Below are positions 1 through 11,700 of a stretch of 32,079 nucleotides of DNA, piece after piece. The stretch is from NCBI RefSeq assembly GCF_000003815.2, contig NC_049987.1, positions 22,903,965-22,936,043 of the forward strand. The letters run 5' to 3'. Position numbers and translations under genes: made by a program. The stretch is from Branchiostoma floridae. Lineage: Eukaryota; Chordata; Leptocardii; Amphioxiformes; Branchiostomatidae. The notes below the pieces were generated by a model, which worked only from the letters and a program-made list of their open reading frames with translations, did not search any database and was not told the origin of the DNA. How positions within the stretch are numbered: the first letter of the stretch is position 1; each line of letters opens with the position of its first letter.

Positions 1-2150
1 AGTCTTGGTCTTGTAATAAGGTTCAGTCTTCCTTGATTAGGAAGTCGTGCCCTTACCTGAACGGTCGGCTGTGGCTGTCATCAGCTCGTACTTCTCTAGC
101 CAAGCAAAGGGCTGGAACACCTCTGCTGGGGGCTGACTGGTGTAGACTGGGAACAACAGGGGTACGTAGCAGTATCAGTAACAGAGTTAAAAAGTATATG
201 AGGGGTAACGTTAGTTCACCTTTATCCGTGGGGTGACCTCTATCCTGTTTCTGTGCCATTTTTAACCGCTCAAAGTATGAAATAATGATGTAAACGTGGG
301 AATATACTGTAGTGCAATAGATATCAATTTCATACAGACTGCCTTATCTAGATCATTTCCAGTATAATATTGCTTACTAATAGGTTTCCTTTAAGTGATG
401 TTTGAAGATCCAGACTATTTCACAAGAAACTACTCCAGGATACTTTAAGGGATGCCCAGACTACTTCAGGCAAAGGTAAGTCTTAATCAAGATTCGGACT
501 AATGTATACTTACTACTAATGGCTCTCCTCAGTGCTGTGAGGAAGTTCCCAGACTTGGAGCCAAAAGGCAAATTCAACGTCAGCACCTGCCCACTTCCAC
601 ACACCTTTACTGGTACGTCTGATCCTGGGGGAGACAAATTCAGGTATTTAATGCTGGTTCATCTTTATCCGAGGGTAACCTATATTCGTTGTTTGTACAA
701 AAAACGTATTTAGGGATATAAAGTCGACGGACGGTGGTTTAAGATTGGAAAAAGGTCACCACACGGATAAAGGTGAACTAGCGTTAAGGGTGCCACACAG
801 CACCGAGCGTGCCATGCACCGAGCCGTGAACGGTGTTACAACTAGGTTTTATGCAGGTTTACTGGCAGATTCAGCCAAGCAAATCATAAGTATGACATCT
901 GAAGATTATAAAAAGTGGAAAAGTGGATAGTTTTTGTGTTGTTTTTATTCATTTTCAGGACGGGTTAGTTGAACGATCTCCCGCTCGCACGTTCTGACAG
1001 GCGCTCCGTACGAACTTGGCAAATTCGGTATTTTCCCAAGCTCTGTCGTTCATTATCAAAAGATCGTAAAATATGATTGTTAATCTATTTTTTGACCGAG
1101 TATAGTCCTGGACCACTGTTAGTGCCTTTTATCAATGTGGAGATAAGAAACAGCCGTTGTGGGTACCCCATATGGCACCCTGGGACTGCCGTCATAGCAT
1201 GTTTCCTGTGCACTTTTGACGCCGTCAAAAATGTGTGGCACGCTTACATAGCTCCAAAAATACATGCACTAAGCGGCTACAACAGTGTTCTCATCAGCGT
1301 AGGTGCATCTTAGTACAGCAAATGGGCTAAATGGGGCTCCTGACCCCTTGCCTGATTACCCCGTTACACTACAACTACCTCATTGATCTTTCATACATTA
1401 AATTTTGCTAACATTCCCGAGCATGCAGCCTTCATAACCCCTGCTTCTCCTATTGAGTCAGTTAGTCAAACTTGCCAAAGCTCGATGTTCTGAGAAGAGA
1501 TGCTACTACACTGTGAGCAAAGTTCGGTGCTGTCAGAAGTTATGGCATTGCACTGAGCAAAGAAAAAAAGCCATGTGGTAAGCGATGCACGTGTGAGTGT
1601 CGGGGAGGGGGTCTGGAGGACTCCTCCCCCTGAAGAGTTAAATTTCTGACCCTCGGAAACACTATTTCCTACATTTTGAGGGCTAAAAAGTCCCCTTCGC
1701 TGTTTGAAACACAGTGTAGAGGCCCAAATCACATCATAGGGGCCCGCCATGCTGAAAAGGCATGGCAAGAACACTGCAGCTGTACACTCAATATCTGAAA
1801 CAAGCCTGTGTAATGCTACTTCTTCTTCTGTAACAAGGAAAGACCTTACCTTGTCGTGGGTTCTTTAGCGGCCTTGGCAATGCGTAAGCAACTTGTTGTC
1901 GCGGCTGAACTCAACGTAACTCAACGGCTAAACCTACGAAACTAAGCGTGCACGCTCTAGCTCTAAAACTAAACTGGCGCGTCTGAACTTGTCTGAACAC
2001 AATTAGAACTCGAACATCCGGGGTCTTCCTTGACCTCTCCTGACACCTTGCCTGTTTACCCGGTTACACTACAACTACCTCATTGATCTTTCATACATGT
2101 ACATTAAATTTTGCTAATACTGTCTTCAAGCAGAACAGCTGACAAAAACT
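1..2150. other. Non-coding stretch with repeat fragments
   Basis: No convincing gene. A solo element end (GTTCACCTTTATCCGTGGGG) lies at about 213-245. A complete small inverted-repeat element lies at 652-783. A segment at about 1338-1412 recurs at about 2040-2118 with few changes (GTTACACTACAACTACCTCA in both). The ORFs here are short and lack splice or composition support. Confidence 0.5.
648..787. mobile_element. Small MITE-like element with ~24 bp terminal inverted repeats and TTAA borders
   Basis: The left end reads TGCTGGTTCATCTTTATCCG and the right end is its near-perfect inverse (CGGATAAAGGTGAACTAGCG). Both ends abut TTAA (648-651 and 784-787), as expected of TTAA-targeting transposons such as piggyBac. 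The interior is about 90 bp and non-coding. A related single end is present near 213. Class assignment is inference from the TTAA borders. Confidence 0.6.
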
Positions 2151-2159
2151 AGAACTTAC

Positions 2160-2290
2160 CGAGCAGGTCTTGAGATGGGTCATCAACTGTAGTAAGGAAG
2201 ACGGCAAAAGGCACAGATGATATGTTTTGTTGTAGATTGACAGGGTCACAACGTCTTGAAATAACGACACATGTAAAAGACATAATAGAT
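2160..2290 (-). CDS. Possible minus-strand exon, unrecognised
   Basis: Between an acceptor (ccttgtag) and a consensus donor (CTCG|GTAAGT), one minus frame is open and protein-like, including SFTCVVISRRCDP and SVPFAVFLTTVDDPSQDLL. A second segment starting at 1827 after ttgttacag would continue in phase with EEVALHRLVSDIECTAA. Its 3' border is unclear, and its upstream neighbour shares a repeat with other loci. It does not join in phase to the exon ending at 3446. It could be a fragment of a gene, a transposon relic, or chance. Confidence 0.25.
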
Positions 2291-2299
2291 CTACAAGGA

Positions 2300-3440
2300 T
2301 GGCAGGCACCATGATTATAAGGTAATAAATTCCAAAGCTCAGTCTAGCAAAAGGAGGAGATATCTCCTGTGCGTAGTGACGGTGAGCTTTTTCCTTAGAC
2401 AGAGGGTTCCTAATGTTTGCTTTGAAGGATATATATCCAAAAGGTTTCCTTATCACCAATTACAGACTGTAATTCCGATGTGTTTCTCATGAGTTTCATG
2501 GTAATCAATCACTCCTAGGAGGAGAGCATAGCAGACAGCAGGCTGGCAGGTCCTTGTGTTTCTGTGGGTGGAGCAATTGGTCATGGATATTAGCTATGTT
2601 TTCCACTGGGTTTCACACGTGTATCCTTCAGTCATACATTGGACTCACAATAGAAAAGTGTCCCAGTATGTGTCTACTGTATGACTGAGCTTTGAAATGA
2701 TGGCCTTCTGTACTTCCTGATAATAAAGGAAGTGATGACGTCATTAGAACTGACTGCTAATGAAAAAATTTGTTCTCCTTTATGCTAATTTACAGCATAC
2801 TGGAAATGCAGAAATGTTCGCGGTGGTTTCATGTTCGTGGTTTTCGCGGTGACCACATCACCGCGAACTTAAAACCACCGTGAACATTTTTCCATTTATA
2901 GTATGAGACTGCAGTCTGTAGCGCTACCGCGAACTTAAAACCACCGCAAAATCTCCATTTTCCCGCTACCGCGAAAGTAAATCCCCACAAACTTAAATGT
3001 ATTTACAGCTGTAATAAAGTTCTTCACAACCAAGAATGATACATAATCACAGCTAACAGATCGGTGACCATCTGTTACCTTCCGGTGGTTTATGACGTGG
3101 TTATCGCACCTGAATAGGGATTATCAATTATGATAATAACTGTTTCTGTTACAAACTGTGTTGCTGCTGACAATACAGTCCCAAACATTAGGTACTGTCA
3201 CATACACAAGGTTAAAATTGCAGAAATAAACAATAGGAAAGTATCGTCATCTTTTTTTTTTATGTATTCAAAATGCGATGAGTACATTACACAGACCTAT
3301 AGGCAGCACAGCTGATAGCATAGGTCTACAAATAACATAAAATTACAGCGGTACAAGAAAAATTTACATAAAACGGTACATACATAATGGTATTAAAGAG
3401 ATGCGAAATAAAATACTACGAAGCTTAAGAGTAAGTTACT
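2300..3440. other. Non-coding stretch
   Basis: Apart from the inverted-repeat element at about 2803-3005 and a short poly-T run near 3250, I see no supported feature. Short ORFs lack exon signals. Confidence 0.4.
2803..3005. mobile_element. Inverted-repeat MITE rich in TTCGCGGT motifs
   Basis: Repeated inverse motifs (GTTCGCGGTGGTTT and AACTTAAAACCACCG / ACCGCGAACTTAAAACC) form nested palindromes across about 200 bp. Similar sequences are abundant dispersed repeats in invertebrate genomes. No coding capacity. Confidence 0.55.
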
Positions 3441-3445
3441 TCTTT

Positions 3446-5219
3446 CTACTTACTGACTTCCACAGCAAAGTCCTCCTTGACAGGAATGACCGTCACCAAG
3501 GTCAAGTCTGAACCCTGGACAGGCATGCGCTTGGTCCCAAACATAAAGAACCTGGGAGGGAAGCATTAGGAAGTCAACAACACATCTTCATCCTACCGCC
3601 CGGTCCCCAACGGCATTAGCCTATGGGGCCCTGCTATCTAGATGCCTACCAGCGGTTATTATGATTGTCGCCACAAACCTTTCTTGGGCTTTTTGTTGTC
3701 GAAAGCTGTCTTGCAAAGGCCGCTGGGAAGCTATCAGCCAATCATGTTACGTCTTACATAGCACCATCCTCCTTCGCCCGATCCCCAACGGCTGACTGCC
3801 CATATAAGGGTAAGCTCATTTTTATAAGCAGGGCGGCGAGAAACTGAAAGTAACTGCGGGTAGGCCATGAGATAGCAGGGTCCCATAGGCTGAGTCAGCT
3901 AGCCGCTGGGGACTGTGCGTAGGAGGATGCAACACATGTCTGATTGGTCAACATGTACAACCACACTTTGGCATAACAACACACCAGTCTTGTAGAACCC
4001 CCCCCCCCTGTAATTACTTATATCATCATCACACTAATGACTAATTATCTGCGAGGACATACATAGAAGAACTTTATTGCACAACGATCGTACACGGTAC
4101 AATGTATGGTAAAAAAAGGAGAAACAAACTTATCATCCTAATTACTATAACAAGTAATATACCAACAACAAGCCCTCCCGAAGTCGGGACACATCTACAC
4201 GCGCGCGGAAGTTGTTGGGGACCCCTGCTAAGCTATAGGGGACCCCTGCTAAGCTATCAGGCGAATGGTCCGGACCTTTCGGGAGAAATTCTGCGGATAT
4301 CTTAATGGCAATATTGCAGTTCCATCTAGACGCTGAAAAAAAGCTGTCCGCAAGAGGTTGTCGGTTCGACGATATCGGGAAAAACTGTGTGTAGATCGTG
4401 CAGTAGTGTGTAGAACAGTTTAACCCTTTAGCAATAGAAGAAGCTGGACTTACCCAAAGTTTGGGCCAAAGGCAGTCTCTGTCTCGACCAGAGCTGCCAC
4501 TCTGCTAACCCTCGCCCTACCCTGCACCAGGTATGCATCCGCCGCGTAGGGTCAACGTTAAGGTCACAGTGCTCGAAATACTTTTTTTGGCCAGGTTGCC
4601 CAGGCGGCAACCTGAGTCAAAAGCCAGGTAGCCTGGATACCAGACCCCAGCCCAATCTTAAATATATCTATCGAGAGGGGTTTGGTCTGATGACTGTGGA
4701 AAGGTTGTCGAAGGCCCTTGATCAGAGGGAGGAGAACCTACGATTGATGTCACCGCTCACACCACAGGTAGCCAGCTACAACACACAGTTGGCCACCAGG
4801 CTATTATAGGAGTGAATCATGGACTAGATATGGCTCGAGGGTGTATTGAGTCATTTTTCAAAACTTAGGTCAAAACTGCAAGCTGTGTAACTCCAGTTAT
4901 CATATTTGCGTAGCAGCTAAACTGAAATCTTAGGCTAACAGCCTCCAACCCAACAGGACACGGGTGTCTTATCTACATATATGTAGCTAGTCATTTCATC
5001 TGTCGCCCCCAGTTACAGTAAGTCATTTCATCTTGCCTTTACCTTTGAAATGTTACATTGTACCTAACATCCATTGGCATAATACCGGTCGGTTTACTGC
5101 AATTTCTCAAGCAATGCTAATTTGGCAAATGATCAACGCATCATTTTCTCCAGTTACATGTTGCTGTTACAGCTTACCTTTGTCACTTCTTCTGTGTAAA
5201 TTATTTTGTCTCTCTGGTC
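3446..5219 (-). CDS. Unrecognised minus-strand gene, three 3'-terminal exons
   Basis: Minus-strand exons 5178-5219, 4454-4521 and 3446-3551 have good acceptors (tttttagcag, tggtgcag, cctcccag) and GTAAGC/GTAAGT donors. Their phases join exactly. Joined, they encode 71 residues: DQRDKIIYTEEVTK, then GRARVSRVAALVETETAFGP, then NFG and FFMFGTKRMPVQGSDLTLVT, ending VIPVKEDFAVEVSK and TAG. I do not recognise the family. The last exon also contains a consensus donor (GTC-A|GTAAGT) overlapping the stop, so it could be internal rather than terminal. Upstream exons and the start codon were not found; CpG- and YY1-type motifs at about 5470-5525 lie where its promoter could be. Reality of the exons is inferred from phase agreement and protein-like composition only. 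Confidence 0.6.
3552..4453. other. Intron of the minus-strand gene; short duplications
   Basis: Contains GGGGACCCCTGCTAAGCTAT twice in tandem (about 4217-4256) and a C9-10 run near 4000. The segments at 3590-3630 and 3765-3900 share inverted sequence around GATCCCCAACGGC / CATGAGATAGCAGGGTCCCA, resembling a decayed inverted-repeat element. No coding evidence. Confidence 0.4.
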
Positions 5220-5469
5220 CTGCTAAAAACATAATATCGTAATTGGAACACACCGCGGAATTGCACGGAGAACGGGCGCGTGGTTGGAAGGGAGTGCACT
5301 AACGAAACACGGCACAATTAACTGTACCTTTATACATCCTCTGTTGTTCCTTTCTTTCCTGTTAGTAGTTGCACAAAACAAAAATCTGCATGAGCATACA
5401 AAAAGTCATGAGAAAATGGGCGTATACTGACAAGAATTTTCATTTAATTTTGGTCCGTCACAACCGCTA

Positions 5470-5524
5470 TGACGTAAAACTTTACTGCTGGCCGTAGCAT
5501 TAAAAATGGCGGGAAAATGGCGGC
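5470..5524. promoter_or_regulatory. CRE-like plus double YY1-type motif
   Basis: TGACGTAA at 5470-5477 is followed by two ATGGCGG motifs (AAAATGGCGG at 5503-5512 and AAAATGGCGGC at 5514-5524). AAnATGGCGGC is the YY1 consensus, often just downstream of a start site. The nearest recognised exon is the minus-strand one ending at 5219. The plus ATG here opens a 61-codon frame with no clear partner. Confidence 0.35.
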
Positions 5525-6649
5525 GTACGTTCAATTTGACCCATTCAGCCGTAGATCCGGGCGATAATGCAACGGTTCCTCACACTTTTACACGAGTTGT
5601 AGGTCACCAAAAGAAATTCAAGATTGCTGTTGAATCATGCTCGTCTTGTGCCGTGAGCACATGTGATTATTATCTACAAATCTGGCGATGAATGTGACAG
5701 TGTGTTTGTCCCACGACGAGCTCGCCTGCCCCTAAAATGACCTGAAAACTTTTGGCCTTGTTGTCTTCGAATGCATTGTTATCGATGCTTTGTAAATGAT
5801 GTATTGGACACCTAGATGTCTGAAGTGTGCATACCTCAGAAATAACTATTGTTGCATGTGTAGATCTCTTTAAGTTCCACTATTTTTAATCGACCGGTAT
5901 AAGGCTTATGACCGGTATTATGCCAATGCATGTTATAATTCCTGTCGCCGCACATACGTTCTGATCACCGTGAAATGGCATATAATTTATATTCCTTGCT
6001 ACAGAAACAGCAAGTGCCATAAAATCATGATATGTGCCAGACGGTACTAAAAGGTGAACAACAACAACAACAACAAAGGATTACTGTAATTTAGTACAAG
6101 GCTAACAGTAACAAGACTTTCAGTAAAGGATATTGAGACGCATTTTTCCCCCTGTGAGAGAAGTTGCTGTACCGGCCCGGACGGATCCATTATGAATGTT
6201 TACATCCGATTTTCAATAAAATAATAGTCAGCTGGGTATCCTGTATCCGTAAGACAGTTGTGAATGTTTCACAAACGAATCACACCCTGGGGTAAAATCT
6301 CCTGTATCTCAGACGAAGTCGTGGTGACATAACTTCCACTGGCGGCGAACGGTGGTTCTTGCAAGGAGTCTTGTACAAGTCTCAAGTCGGGATTTACGTA
6401 CACGAGCAGACGACAAGACACCGGTGCGGTGGGTGGGTGGGGCGATCGCGATATCGGTCAGAAAAGGGCGTATCTACGGGCCTCCACCGGCCACAAGGAC
6501 CTTAGATTGTTAACTAACCTCCCGATGAAGTACCACGATTCTTTCTGTTGCTGAAAAACTTCCTGGTCGCGGTAAATACCAGATATAATCAAGGAAATGT
6601 GGCCGTTTCCCGTTTGACGTTTGCCATGTTGGTCCTAAACGGTTTAAAC

Positions 6650-6659
6650 TCTCGCGAGA
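6650..6659. promoter_or_regulatory. TCTCGCGAGA palindromic core-promoter element
   Basis: A perfect TCTCGCGAGA, a motif known from TATA-less CpG promoters of housekeeping genes, lies in locally CpG-richer sequence (6400-6700). It is about 2.1 kb upstream of the WDTC1 ATG, so it could mark a distal first exon. Function is inferred from the motif alone. Confidence 0.4.
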
Positions 6660-7439
6660 TTCGGTCGGTCACGCGTGAGTTAAATTATGAACTTTCAACT
6701 TTTCAGAGTTCACAGGTTACGAAGCCCGAAAACTCCTGTATCGGTCAGAAAGGTCCAATGATGCAAGCAAGAGGGGCGCAAGTTTAAGCCTTAGACTATT
6801 CCTATCATCAGTCTTGCAGTGCCAAGTGTGTAATGTGCTGTGACATAAAGTTAGCCCTGAAGTCATTATATTTCAGCCATACATAGTATGGTGAAATATA
6901 TTGTATTCGTAATGTTTCTTTCTTTCTTTCTTTCTCCTGTCAAATCTTCAAAGTGATTCATCTCCGCCGTTCCTGGACCGAATGACCTGAAATTTGGCAC
7001 AAGGGTAGAGTGAGCCAATACCAAAATGTGTTTTTTTCATTTTTTTCATATCTGCTCCTTAAATGATTTTATTAAGGTTTTATTGCAACTTTTGGACCAA
7101 AACTGTATAATTTGGCCCCCTGTACCATGGTATTACATCCAAATGACCTGAAATTTGGGACAGAGGTGCCCTAGATACTTATTCAAAGGATCCATGTATA
7201 ATATTTGGTATAAATTACTTCAAAATGGCTCCTTAAGGAGGTTTTGTGGGAGAGTTTTGGATATGTGAGATTGAAGTGCCGAGGTCAACGACCTCTAGGT
7301 CATTCTGGTGTGTCAGGGGCACAGGTGTGCCAGGTAGATCCAATTATCTACCTACCTACCTAGTCCATAGACATCCAGGTGGTTGGGGGACAAGGTAAAT
7401 CCCATTAATGACCAGCCAATGAGCAAGTTCATTTTGCTG

Positions 7440-8170
7440 TAAGAGTCCATTGTTGGACAGGGGGTGTTTTTTAAAATTTACTTTTGGACTTTGGTGACAA
7501 GGCCAATGTTTTTTTTAGCGGAAGTGTTTTTGCACTGAACCACTTGACATAAGACTACTTCTGGGACAGTCCATTTTTGCACATAGGGGGGATTTTTAAA
7601 AAATTCAGTTTTGGACATGGGTGATGATTCCGAATTCCATTTGTTGAATGGAAGTTGACCCCCACCTGAAGACTGCACATGGGGAGGATTCGGCAGCCAA
7701 TCATCAAGCCTGGTGTTATCTGGAAGAGTCCATACATGCACGGGGGACTTTTTTAAAATTCAGTTTTGGACTGGGTTGCTTATTATACAAAAGGCCATGT
7801 ACTGTGAGTATTTCTGGACTATTGTGCAATTTTAAGCAGGTTGTGCTGGGAGATTCCATTCTTCGACAAAGGGGGTATTCTTTTAAATTCATTTTGTGGA
7901 CTTTGTTGATTATGTCGATGTCCTATTTTAGCTGATGTATTTTTGGATCGCTCCAATTTACATAGGGGTATAACAGGAAGATTCTTGCACAGAGGTTTTT
8001 TTTCATATATGGTTTTGGACGGCTGATGATTCAAAATTCCATTACTTAGCGGAAGTGTTTTTGGAGTCGTCTATTTTAACTTTCTACATGGGGTGCACCA
8101 GAAGAGTCCATTCTTGAAGGAGGTTTTGTAAGATTCATTTTTGCTCATAAGTGTGATTAGTAGTTCGAAG
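7440..8170. repeat. Degenerate tandem array, ~125 bp period, about six units
   Basis: The phrase GAGTCCATT(C/T)TTG..CA..GGGGG..TTTTTAAA..TTCA.TTTTGGAC recurs near 7445, 7567, 7723, 7849, 7974 and 8098. Spacings are about 122, 156, 126, 125 and 124. The accompanying AGCGGAAGTGTTTTTG motif is also repeated. Units are diverged and non-coding. Confidence 0.7.
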
Positions 8171-8741
8171 TCATTTTAAGCAGAAGTGTTCCATTTTTGC
8201 ACATGGGTGATTTTGGAACAGTCTATTGTTACATGAGGAGGGAGATGGCTGAAATATGCTGTATTTGCTCTCAAGCAAATGTCGGCCTTTCTAGTATTAA
8301 ATATCGATGCAAATAATATCTCCCCTGAGACAACCCGTGCAGCAGCGGTCCCTACCGGTTTAGTCGTGAGCTGCAGCGCCAAATATACCTGCAGGTCAAG
8401 GGTGAAGCCAGTGCGCATGTGTGGGTCCGTCAGCAGAAGATCCAAGCTCGAAAGACTTGACCCTTCAAGACGGCAGTCTCAGCCGAAATTGTACTTTAAG
8501 ATCCCCTTGAGTCAACCGGATACGCCTTGATCAAGGGACAAGGACAGAGGCGCTCTCTTGCTGTTTTTTCCGGAGGCGGTTTTATTTCGTGTGGCCACCA
8601 TATAATAATTATTTCTGGCCCCTGCACAAGTTCACGTCACTGGAACTAAAAACTGATGAAGCATCGCGATCACATCGGCCGGGCGACGGATAATGTCTGG
8701 TGGCAGCTCGGCTGCAGATAGAACCCTGCCTGTCAGCAGTT

Positions 8742-11700
8742 ATGGCAGACACGAATATCACACGACTAGCGGGGCAGAGGGAGACAGGGGTAGGTGTTTA
8801 CATGCAGGTTTAAATACCCTTGGTGTTGTCAACAACATGATATGGTTCTTCTATATAACGGATCGTAAATAAATAAGAGTACGTGCAACGTAAATTATGT
8901 TACCACAACAAAATTCGTTGTACGACTTCTGCTACAACAGATGCAGCTCTAGAGAGACAGGGTTATCATTAGGTGTTTACATGGAGTTTAAATCCGGATC
9001 CCCTTGGTGTTGCACAACAACATGATGGTTATACTTATAGCAGATCGTGAATGAATAAGAGTAGGTGCAACATAAATGTTACAACAACAAAATTTGTTGC
9101 ACCACTTCTGCTACAACAACAACAGATGCAGAGACAAACGGGGGTAGGTGTTTACATTTAATAGGAGTTTAATTTTAAATCCCCCTCGTGTTGTCAACAT
9201 GCCAATATCGTAAACTAGTAAATAAGAGAGGCTGATAAGTAACGTTTACTTCATGTGTGACAAGTAGTGGTACAACAACAAATTTAGTTGTACCACGTCA
9301 CAGGCAACAGTAACAGATATTGGTGTTTACTATGGAGTTTAAATCCCCCTGGTGTTGTCAACAACATGAATTTTGGTTATAGCAGATCGTCAATGAATAA
9401 TACTAGTTGTAAGCAAGTAACGTAAATTACTACATATATGACAAATAGTGGTACAACAACAAAATTTGTTGTAACAGCTACCATTTCTACTATAGATACA
9501 ACAGTAACAGATGCAGACCAGGGTTAGGTGTTTACATGGAGTTTAAATCCCCTTGGTGTGGTCAACAACATGATGGATATAGCGGATCGTAAATAGATCG
9601 ATGAAGGTGCAACATAATGTTACAACAAAATTTGTTGTACGACTTCTGCTACAACAATAACAGATGCAGAGAGAGGCAGGGTTAGGTGTTTAACAACAAT
9701 ATGACGATTACAGCAGATCGAGAATAATTAGGGCAACGTTAGGTGTAATCAAGGTAGGTGTGATGTTATGGGATGTGTTAATGTACAGAATTAGCACAAC
9801 AATAACAAATATGAAGGGAAATTTCTGGTAGGTATTGAACAACAACATGCCAATTATAGCAGGTCGTAAATGATTAATAATAGGTGTTTGTTATGACAAG
9901 TAGTGGCCAGTATAACCGCAAAATTTGTTGCACCACTACACAAGGTAAGGTAGGTGTAACTTTGGTGCAATAACAACATGCCAACAGCTGATCATAATTA
10001 ACATATGTAGCTAATATCATCCTCTTTAAATTTAACACGATAATTTGGTCGTTCAGGAAATATTTTATGATGATGTGACAGCTGAAATGTTATGAGTGTG
10101 TTTATTTATTCATTGGTTGAATGTCATGCAAAACATTTTGATAACTGTAACATTTTGATAACTGTAACATTATAGTTTTTTCGACAATGTTGATAACTGT
10201 TGAGTTGAGACAAGCACCGTTGATGAANNNNNNNNNNNNNNNNNNNNNNNNNNNNNNNNNNNNNNNNNNNNNNNNNNNNNNNNNNNNNNNNNNNNNNNNN
10301 NNNNNNNNNNNNNNNNNNNNNNNNNNNCGTATCAGAAGATTCTCTAACAGAGGCGAGCATTTAGTTGTGTGGCTCAGTTCAGTAAGTTTCATTACATAAT
10401 TGTTGATATTGCAGAAATTTTAAGCGCCCAATTTAGATAAACATCCAGCACTGTGCTAACTGTTTACCTTGCTGTTCTTCAGGACCGGGCACGTCTCCGC
10501 TTTGAGCGCTCGCTGCAGGTGTGTCCACCATGGGTGCAGCGGATGGGGCTGGAGGCAGAGCTGTCGGTAAGGTCGTCTTTGTATGACTCTATATGTGTGT
10601 GTTTATGTGTTTGTTTGTGTGTGTGTGTGTGTGTTTGTGCATGTGCGTGAGTGTGTGTGTGTGTGTGTGTGTGTGCATGCATGTGTGTGTGTATGTGTGT
10701 GTGTCTGTCTGTCTGTGTGTGTGTTACTAGTATTTTGTTTGCGTGTGTGTTGAGTGTGTGTGTGTTGCATGTATGTGTGTTTATGTGTGTGTGCTGCGTG
10801 TGTATGTGTGTTTATGTGTGTTTGTTGCGTGTGTTTTTATGTGTGTGTGTTGCATGTGTGTATGTGTGTTTGTGTGTGTTGCGTGTGTATGTGTGTTTAT
10901 GTGTGTGTGTATGTTTGTATTGTGTATATATGAGAGTATGCATATCTGTATTACGAAGCGATTTTACTTCTTTTCCTTGAACATGGTGTCTTTTGTTTAC
11001 TTCCACCAGGGCCACAGCGGCTGCGTCAACTGTCTGGAGTGGAACGAACAGGGAAAGTAAGTGAATAACTGATAATCAGATGATAAAACATGACGTTAGT
11101 TCATCTGGTAGCATCCTCACAGTTGATCTGCTGGTAACATTGAAAATTACCTGCACCAAACAAATTTTGCCTGCATTACTCTGAATTTAGAAAGTATGGA
11201 TCATACTAGAATTGTTGAGGAACCATTGCTATGTTTTTTATACCTGATAGGTGGTAACAGTCAATGCAGCTGATAACAATTCACAAACACCTACATCATT
11301 GGACATTTATGTATAAAACCCAGTACATGGACCAGTGCAGGTTAGGTGCAGTAGACACCAGGAATACCTGCACAGCTCCAATTTTACCTGCAATAAACTG
11401 CATATGCAGGTGGTATTTTGAGCCCTGCTTACAGTTAGTAACTTGGTTCAATCCTGGGTAGGGCATTTCACTGGGGGCTGCACCTGTCTTTTGGAAGGGA
11501 CATAAAATGTGGGTTTGAGGTGCTTCAAGCACATTAAAGGAAAAGGGCAATGATCCCTCCCTGTAAAATGTATCCTGCAACAGAAACAGCAAGAAAACTT
11601 GCAGACCTATGGACCACACGGGTTTGAACGAACGAACAAATGTAACAGGGTGGGTAAGGTGATACCTGATCAAGAAGTGATGCTTATAGTCTTGTAAAAA

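Larger units (their letters stand above)
5220..8741. other. Upstream region of WDTC1: promoter-type motifs and repeats
   Basis: 3.5 kb with no supported exon. It holds YY1-like motifs near 5503-5524, a (CAA)n run at 6059-6076, a TCTCGCGAGA element at 6650-6659, a (TTTC)n run at about 6915-6935, two copies of ATGACCTGAAATTTGG (about 6983 and 7143), and a degenerate tandem array from 7440. A 5' untranslated exon or distal promoter of WDTC1 may lie here, but I cannot place one. Confidence 0.45.

Noticed and set aside
5506-5691. 61-codon plus ORF starting in the YY1-like motif
   Set aside because: No recognisable protein, and the ATGs are part of the motif; no in-phase downstream exon found. Kept only as a promoter-type signal.
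10483-10566. Use of the ATG at 10453 as the WDTC1 start
   Set aside because: It lies upstream of a good acceptor in intron-like sequence; the 8742 exon matches the family start and joins in phase.
10651-11015. Long V/C-rich and H/T-rich ORFs on both strands
   Set aside because: Products of the (GT)n tract; low complexity, no exon evidence.
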